This document shows positions 59,489 through 64,000 of a stretch of 64,000 nucleotides of DNA, one piece after another. The notes beneath the pieces are model-generated. The model searched no databases. It saw nothing but the letters and a program-made list of their open reading frames with translations, and was not told the origin of the DNA. Position 1 is the first letter of the stretch, and each line of letters starts with the position of its first letter. Made by a program: the position numbers and the translations under genes. This DNA comes from Staphylococcus shinii (GTDB lineage: Bacteria; Bacillota; Bacilli; Staphylococcales; Staphylococcaceae). Where the stretch lies: positions 248,001 to 312,000 of the forward strand of contig NZ_JAGEVL010000007.1 in assembly GCF_017583065.1 (NCBI RefSeq), in the 5' to 3' direction.

Positions 59489-59999
59489 TTTATCACCTCA
59501 TAAATAGTAATGCCTAATGTTGCAATGGTTTTAAATGAAACAATCGCATCGCATTTGAAGGTCATAATTTTTTCAAAGATTGTTCAAGAATATGTCATTT
59601 ACTTACCTTAAGAAGTATTTAAAACAAAGGAGTTTCGATTTATAATAAAAGTACCTTCGATATTAATTAATCATCTCTTAATTATTTCGAGTATACCCCA
59701 TAATATACTAACGAAGGTAAAATTTTGACTCCCTTTAGTAGCGAGGCTGGGACATAACTGTGTGTCTCGGCCTTAAGTACGTTATTAGCAGAAGTTAATT
59801 AGATTTTATCTATTTTATAATTCTATTTCGTTGCTAGTCATTTTATCGGTATGGGGTTATAACAAAAGCGTTTTGAAAAAGCATCTTTCATTTATACCTT
59901 CCTCTAAATCTATATTAACGCAATTAATGGCATGTAACTATCTTTTTACGTATTTACGCTTTTACAAAGGATTAATACGTTAGAAAGTTATATTTGTAT
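59489..59999. other. 511-bp gene-free region with one repeat hairpin
   Basis: It contains the epimerase upstream region and a GGGACA-core hairpin (59743-59774). No credible gene or known operator was seen. Confidence 0.55.
59743..59774. repeat. GAGGCTGGGACA hairpin (dispersed staphylococcal repeat)
   Basis: GAGGCTGGGACA (59743-59754) pairs with TGTCTCGGCCTT (59763-59774) through three wobbles. There is no adjacent gene end and no T-run. The core is shared with hairpins at 25741, 41536 and 58165. Confidence 0.65.
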
Positions 60000-60200
60000 C
60001 TACAGAAATAATAAAATAAAGCCTAAAAGACTAATTAATATTAAACTAATAAAAACTGTGAATGCAAAACGTGATTTTGAATGTTCTCTAGTCTTATGAT
60101 TATCATTTTCCAACATAATTTGTCTAAGACCAGTGTTCGTATTTTTTGAGTGTTGATCTAAGTCATCAAAGAGTTCATGTTTTTTCAATTTAGAACACAT
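60000..60200 (-). CDS. Small tail-anchored-like membrane protein, unknown
   Basis: 66 residues: a charged, soluble N-terminal part (KKHELFDDLDQHSKNTNTGL) and one C-terminal hydrophobic helix (FTVFISLILISLLGFILLFL) ending the protein, so a tail-anchored topology with the N-terminus inside. An ATG at 60200 is used, but ACAGG is almost touching it; a TTG at 60188, about 11 bases after AGGA, is an alternative (62 residues). Not recognised. It is divergent from the tandem-repeat protein gene. Confidence 0.5.
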   Translation of the reverse strand: MCSKLKKHELFDDLDQHSKNTNTGLRQIMLENDNHKTREHSKSRFAFTVFISLILISLLGFILLFL

Positions 60201-60472
60201 CCTGTTATGATAATAGATATAAGCTAATCTTTTGAATTACTTTCTCTAAAGTATTGAAAGTGCAGATAAAATTAGATTAGTATTAAAGTAAATCATAAAA
60301 TTTTATCATACACATGTATTTTACTATATATATGACTTTAAGATAACAACTAGATTAAAAAATTAGTTAATAAGTTTAATTAGCATATGAAATAGTGTAA
60401 AATATATATTTGATATTGAACGTATACACAGTAATTTTAAATGTATGATATAAATTGAAGTGAGGGGAGCAT

Positions 60473-61159
60473 ATGCCAAAGCATAATCAAAATAATAACT
60501 TTGATGACCAAGATAACAAGAAAATGAGTGGTTTTGCGAAAATAGTTAGTGGAGTAATTGTATTACTATTAGTAGGTGGACTCATATTTGCTATTTTTGC
60601 ATTTGTAGATCATTCCAATAAAGCTAACGAACGTTTAGCGGATCAGAAACAAGAAGAAAAAGAGAAAACAAAAGAAGAAAAAGAGAAGAAAAAGAAAGAA
60701 AAATCTACTGAAGAATCCCAACAAACACAACAGACGCAGCAAACACAACAAGCTCCTCAGACGCAGCAAACACAACAGACGCAACAAACGCAACAAAGAA
60801 CTCAACAACCTGCTACTGCTGAACGCACAACTGAAGAAAAGAAAAAACCAGAAAAAACAAAAGAAGCAACAACTGAGGAAGCAACAACTGAGGAAGCAAC
60901 AACTGAGGAAGCAACAACTGAAGAAAGAACAACTGAAGAGCGTACGACAGAAGAAAAAACGACAGAAGAAAAAACACCGGAGCCTTCTACTGAAGAAAGA
61001 ACAAGAGAACCATCAACAGAAGAAAAAACATCTGAGCCTACTACAGAGCAAAAAACAAGTCAAAGAAGCGCACAAAACAGCTCTCAAAATAGTACCCAAG
61101 AAAGATCGTCACAAAATAGCACTTCAAATAGAAGCGCACAAACATCTGAAGAAGACTAA
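60473..61159 (+). CDS. Single-pass membrane protein with a low-complexity Gln/Thr/Glu repeat tail
   Basis: 228 residues. A short basic N-terminus (about 1-23) is followed by one membrane helix (IVSGVIVLLLVGGLIFAIFAF), a Lys/Glu coiled stretch, then Gln-Thr repeats (TQQTQQTQQ) and TTEEA/TTEER/TTEEK pentads (residues about 130-170), ending in Ser/Gln/Asn-rich sequence. The pentads come from a 15-bp tandem DNA repeat. There is no LPXTG. The tail should lie outside the cell. Not recognised. GTGAGGGGAGC precedes the ATG, and a strong terminator follows. Confidence 0.75.
   Translation: MPKHNQNNNFDDQDNKKMSGFAKIVSGVIVLLLVGGLIFAIFAFVDHSNKANERLADQKQEEKEKTKEEKEKKKKEKSTEESQQTQQTQQTQQAPQTQQTQQTQQTQQRTQQPATAERTTEEKKKPEKTKEATTEEATTEEATTEEATTEERTTEERTTEEKTTEEKTPEPSTEERTREPSTEEKTSEPTTEQKTSQRSAQNSSQNSTQERSSQNSTSNRSAQTSEED
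60866..60970 (+). repeat. 15-bp tandem repeat coding TTEE pentads
   Basis: Seven 15-bp units starting at 60866. The first three (60866-60910) are identical GCAACAACTGAGGAA; the next differ by one to several bases. The unit is a multiple of three, so copy-number change would keep the frame. Confidence 0.85.
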
Positions 61160-61203
61160 AATACAGTTGAACAAGAATGCATCAATGCATTTGTTAATAT
61201 TGA

Positions 61204-61240
61204 AAAGCCGGGCTGATAAGTAATCAGTCCGGCTTTATTT
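61204..61240. terminator. Terminator between convergent genes
   Basis: AAAGCCGGGCTGAT (61204-61217) pairs with ATCAGTCCGGCTTT (61223-61236), with one wobble, then ATTTG. Confidence 0.85.
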
Positions 61241-61284
61241 GTGTAAAATCATTTCAGAAATTAATGTTAGTTAGAGTTTTTTAA

Positions 61285-61800
61285 TTATTTAGAAATAACT
61301 GTTCCTAAAGTCACTTCTGTCACGTAACCATTTTGGATATCAAATTTAATATTGTTACCATTTAAAATATATGAAATAGATTGACCTTTTGCTGTATTAA
61401 CAACTTTACCTTCTCCCCATACTTTAACCAATTGTTCTTGAGAAATATGGTTTTTCTTAACAGGGAATTTAGCTTGGATTGCTTTGTTAGAAGCAAATTT
61501 CATTACTTTTTGGTCATGTACTTTAACTTCTTTTGCATATTTTTGGTAACTTAAAGCGCTTTGATTATCAGCGTATATATTGTAACCATTAAGCTTAACA
61601 TTATTATGCTTTACAGCATTTTTAAAATTAGTATCTAATATGAAGTTACCATTTTGACCAGTCATACCAGAGTATGCGTACCAAGGTTTTGTCGCTGCCT
61701 CAGCAATATTATTTTGTGATGCAAATTGTGTTACTGTAGTCCCTAATAATGTGCTCAATGCGATACCGCCAGCTAAAATAACTTTTGTGAACTTTTTCAT
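61285..61800 (-). CDS. Secreted protein of unknown function
   Basis: 171 residues. A clear signal peptide (MKKFTKVILAGGIALSTLLG...) is predicted to be cut after NNIAEAA, leaving about 135 residues rich in Asn, Lys and Tyr (KPWYAYSGMTGQNGNFILD; LNGYNIYADNQSALSYQKYA; WGEGKVVNTAKGQSISYILN). It has no cysteines in the mature part, no membrane anchor and no catalytic motif that I recognise. AAAGGAG lies nine bases before the ATG. A near-perfect WalR-type site lies about 90 bp upstream. Confidence 0.8.
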   Translation of the reverse strand: MKKFTKVILAGGIALSTLLGTTVTQFASQNNIAEAATKPWYAYSGMTGQNGNFILDTNFKNAVKHNNVKLNGYNIYADNQSALSYQKYAKEVKVHDQKVMKFASNKAIQAKFPVKKNHISQEQLVKVWGEGKVVNTAKGQSISYILNGNNIKFDIQNGYVTEVTLGTVISK

Positions 61801-61839
61801 TTTTTTAAAACTCCTTTTAATAATTTTGTAATTGAATTG

Positions 61840-61883
61840 TTTGTAATCTTATAGTAATATATTTATAACAATGAGATTACAAA
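61840..61883. repeat. Perfect 10-bp inverted repeat upstream of the secreted-protein gene
   Basis: TTTGTAATCT (61840-61849) and AGATTACAAA (61874-61883), 24-bp spacer. The arms contain the TGTAAT hexamer typical of WalR half-sites. It probably brackets the promoter. Confidence 0.55.
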
Positions 61884-61884
61884 T

Positions 61885-61901
61885 ATTACAAGTATGTTAC
61901 G
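61885..61901 (-). promoter_or_regulatory. WalR-like site
   Basis: The minus strand reads CGTAAC-ATACT-TGTAAT, 11 of 12 positions of the WalR consensus (first T is C). Confidence 0.45.
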
Positions 61902-62183
61902 GTATTTTTTGATTAGTTAGTAAAATTTTGCCTAAGAGCGGGGAATATTCAAAGAAGTTAAGTTGTTTTGAGAGGATAAAGAATAAACTGTCGCATAGCT
62001 TAAGTTACTATACAACAGTTATGAATATATAAGCATTATAATGAATTGAGATGTTAGAAAATAGATAGAAGCGTTTATTATTAAAAGGTAGATTCTATGT
62101 GGAAAGCATGTAATCAGGACTTAATAGTATAGTAGTTGAACGATGAAACATAACTTATAATCATCATTTTTGAAAATATAATT

Positions 62184-62414
62184 TTAAAATAAAAAATTGA
62201 GTAAGTAAGACACTAACGAAAATATAATGATTAAAGTAAAACAACCACCAAAACACCCTAAGGGGCCACAACCACAGCCGAAATGTTTTGTGTAATTTAA
62301 AGAGTGATGTTGATTGTTTGTAGGGATGTCTTGATTTTTTTTATTAAAGTAATCCTTATCCTTATAACGTTGATCATCTGGGTCAATAACTTCTGGATTA
62401 TTATTGTTAGACAT
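62184..62414 (-). CDS. Small Cys/Gly-rich membrane protein, unknown
   Basis: 76 residues. A hydrophilic Asn/Asp-rich N-terminal half (NNNNPEVIDPDDQRYKDKDY) is followed by FGCGCGPLGCFGGCFTLIII, with four Cys in twelve residues, running straight into one C-terminal membrane helix (TLIIIFSLVSYLLNFLF). GAGGAGAG lies eight bases before the ATG, giving a strong ribosome site. Not recognised. The cysteine cluster at the membrane edge is unusual and could bind metal or form disulfides. Confidence 0.7.
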   Translation of the reverse strand: MSNNNNPEVIDPDDQRYKDKDYFNKKNQDIPTNNQHHSLNYTKHFGCGCGPLGCFGGCFTLIIIFSLVSYLLNFLF

Positions 62415-62654
62415 GCGTTTCTCTCCTCGACTTGTTTAATATATATTCATTTTAAAGATTTAATACATAGTATTCAATTAGAGTTGCTCAGTGTAGTGAT
62501 CGGATTTAGAGAAAATGTGACAAACTCATTGATCCAATTAATTTAAGTATTGATGATTAACAAATTATATAGCGGGTAAATTGTTACTGTACGCAGATAA
62601 AAAATATTTGATTTTAATAGTAAATGTAGTTGATAAGATAAGGACTATTTTTGC

Positions 62655-62683
62655 TTGCAATTTCAAAACGATAGTAGTATTAT
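62655..62683 (+). promoter_or_regulatory. Predicted promoter of cggR-gap
   Basis: TTGCAA (62655-62660), 17 bp, TATTAT (62678-62683). The CggR operator starts 27 bp after the -10. Confidence 0.6.
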
Positions 62684-62709
62684 TGCAAATATAAGAGGTT
62701 ATATTTTTT

Positions 62710-62734
62710 TGTCCCGCCAGGGACGGAAAAAGTC
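62710..62734 (+). promoter_or_regulatory. CggR (GapR) operator
   Basis: TGTC-CCGC-CAGGGAC-GGAAAA-AGTC follows the right half of the B. subtilis pattern CGGGAC-N6-TGTC-N4-CGGGAC-N6-TGTC. GTCCC...GGGAC forms a small palindrome. The left half is not well conserved. Position after the promoter fits a roadblock repressor. Confidence 0.75.
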
Positions 62735-62784
62735 AATCTATGGTTAGAACTTGACCCTTTATAAAGAAACGGAGGAGGATAGTA

Positions 62785-63801
62785 GTGAAGGATTTGATAA
62801 AAGTTCAACAAAAGCTTGTGCCAGAAATTGTTGAAAAAATGTATCGTCGTTTCTCGATTCTCACTACTATTTCAAAGCATCAACCCGTAGGTAGACGTAG
62901 TTTAAGTGAATATATGGATTTGACTGAACGTGTGCTTCGTTCTGAAACGGACATACTAAAGAAACAGGATTTGATTAAAGTTAAACCCACAGGTATGGAA
63001 ATAACAGAAGCAGGTGAATTAACGGTCAGACAATTGAATGGTTATTTTAATGTCTATTCTGATGACCATCATCTTGCTCAAGTTATTAAAGAACAGTATG
63101 GAATCAAAGAAGTCTATGTCATACCAGGGGATTCAGACGCTGATCAAACAGTTAAGATTGAATTATCCCGTCAGGCAGGACAACTCGTTGAAGATGTACT
63201 TTATGAAAATGCAATTGTTGCAGTAACAGGTGGTTCAACAATGGCCTACGTTAGTGAAGCAATGCATCATCAACCATACAATGCGTTTTTCGTTCCTGCG
63301 AGAGGCGGACTTGGTGAAAATGTTGTTTATCAAGCAAACACAATTGCAGCTAGTATGGCACAGCAAACAAATGGTGATTACACAACGTTATATGTACCAG
63401 ATAATGTAAGCGAAACGACGTATAATACGCTTATGTTAGAACCCTCCGTAATCCAGACACTAGAAAAAATCAAACAATCCAATATTACAATCCATGGCAT
63501 TGGTGATGCGCTGAAGATGGCGCGAAGACGTCAATCACCTAATGAAGTTATAGAAAAACTTCAACATCACAATGCCTCGGGAGAAGCATTTGGATATTAT
63601 TTCGATGATCAAGGCGATATCGTACACAAGGTAAAAACGATAGGACTTCAATTAGAAGATCTTGAGTCGAAAAAGTTTATTTTTGCTGTAGCAGGGGGTA
63701 AATCAAAAGGAGAAGCAATTAAAGCTTACCTTTCAATTGCTCCTAAAAACACTGTATTAATTACAGATGAAGGTGCAGCAAAAGCAATCGTAAACATATA
63801 G
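62785..63801 (+). CDS. cggR: Central glycolytic genes regulator (SorC family)
   Basis: 338 residues, also called gapR in staphylococci. An N-terminal winged helix-turn-helix (ISKHQPVGRRSLSEYMDLTE, near residues 30-50) precedes a SorC sugar-phosphate-binding domain with VAVTGGSTMAYVSEAM, FFVPARGGLGENVVYQAN and GIGDALKMARRR. Fructose-1,6-bisphosphate relieves DNA binding in the B. subtilis homologue. The start is GTG at 62785, six bases after GGAGGAGG. It represses its own operon with gap and the triose-phosphate genes beyond the window. Confidence 0.96.
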   Translation: MKDLIKVQQKLVPEIVEKMYRRFSILTTISKHQPVGRRSLSEYMDLTERVLRSETDILKKQDLIKVKPTGMEITEAGELTVRQLNGYFNVYSDDHHLAQVIKEQYGIKEVYVIPGDSDADQTVKIELSRQAGQLVEDVLYENAIVAVTGGSTMAYVSEAMHHQPYNAFFVPARGGLGENVVYQANTIAASMAQQTNGDYTTLYVPDNVSETTYNTLMLEPSVIQTLEKIKQSNITIHGIGDALKMARRRQSPNEVIEKLQHHNASGEAFGYYFDDQGDIVHKVKTIGLQLEDLESKKFIFAVAGGKSKGEAIKAYLSIAPKNTVLITDEGAAKAIVNI

Positions 63802-63805
63802 TAAT

Positions 63806-64000
<195 letters not shown>

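Larger units (their letters stand above)
61801..62183. other. 383-bp regulatory spacer upstream of the secreted-protein gene
   Basis: It contains an inverted repeat (61840-61883) and a WalR-like site (61885-61901) near the minus-strand start, then AT-rich DNA with no credible gene to 62183. Confidence 0.55.
62415..62784. other. 370-bp divergent region between the Cys-rich protein gene and cggR
   Basis: It holds the promoter of the minus-strand Cys-rich gene and the cggR-gap control region. No credible gene. Confidence 0.55.

Noticed and set aside
60866-60970. Possible CRISPR-like array
   Set aside because: The repeats are 15-bp, in frame and contiguous with no spacers; they are a coding tandem repeat.
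62304-62546. 80-codon plus-strand frame opposite the Cys-rich membrane protein
   Set aside because: The minus-strand frame has a strong ribosome site and sensible topology; the plus frame has neither.

Overview
This is a chromosomal core segment of a low-GC Gram-positive bacterium, almost certainly a Staphylococcus. The proteins read as close relatives of S. aureus proteins. From memory, the gene order (opuB pair, hisC, dtpT, queF, nrdIEF, sstABCD, murB, pepT, gdpS, tagO, fakB1, comF, hpf, secA, prfB, uvrBA, hprK-lgt, trxB, rapZ-yvcK-whiA, clpP, cggR-gap) follows the S. aureus chromosome. Sequence details differ enough that it is not S. aureus; a coagulase-negative species, possibly of the S. 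saprophyticus group, is my inference. No intact insertion sequence, prophage or CRISPR array is visible.

Layout. 1-4350: a truncated osmolyte ABC ATPase, a fused permease/substrate-binding protein, an orphan hisC and a deoxyribonucleotidase. 4540-11230 (mostly minus strand): a lipid kinase, two POT peptide transporters, queF and an EamA transporter, with a decayed insertion-sequence end near 5.8-5.95 kb. 11.2-15.6 kb: nrdIEF behind a long leader carrying NrdR-type boxes. 15.8-19.8 kb: the Fur-boxed sstABCD siderophore system. 20-25.6 kb: small genes, murB, a lipoprotein, a YtxJ-type thioredoxin-fold protein and a divergent glycerate-kinase-like protein. 25.8-29.9 kb (minus): pepT with a split ThrE-type exporter, and gdpS. 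30.3-38.7 kb: tagO, a YigZ protein, fakB1, comFA-comFC, hpf and secA. 38.9-47.7 kb: prfB with its programmed frameshift, a LysM-CHAP wall hydrolase, an HD nucleotidase, csbA and LexA-boxed uvrBA. 48-56 kb: hprK-lgt-acyltransferase-TPR, trxB, rapZ-yvcK-whiA. 56.2-64 kb: a YitT protein, an SDR gene relic, tRNA-Arg(CCG), CtsR-boxed clpP, several unnamed membrane or secreted proteins, then cggR and the first 48 codons of gap.

The regulatory DNA is unusually readable. Operators matching known consensus for NrdR, Fur, LexA, WalR, CtsR and CggR lie in front of the genes they would be expected to control, and most transcription units end in clear stem-loops, many of them bidirectional between convergent genes.

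The points most worth checking are: comFA, whose conserved zinc-finger region extends upstream of any ATG/GTG/TTG; a glycerate-kinase-fold protein that has lost most family motifs; the possible four NrdR boxes ahead of nrdI; two gene or IS relics; a tandem-repeat membrane protein between the SDR-family gene and cggR; and a family of GGGACA-core hairpins. I found no convincing new multi-gene system.
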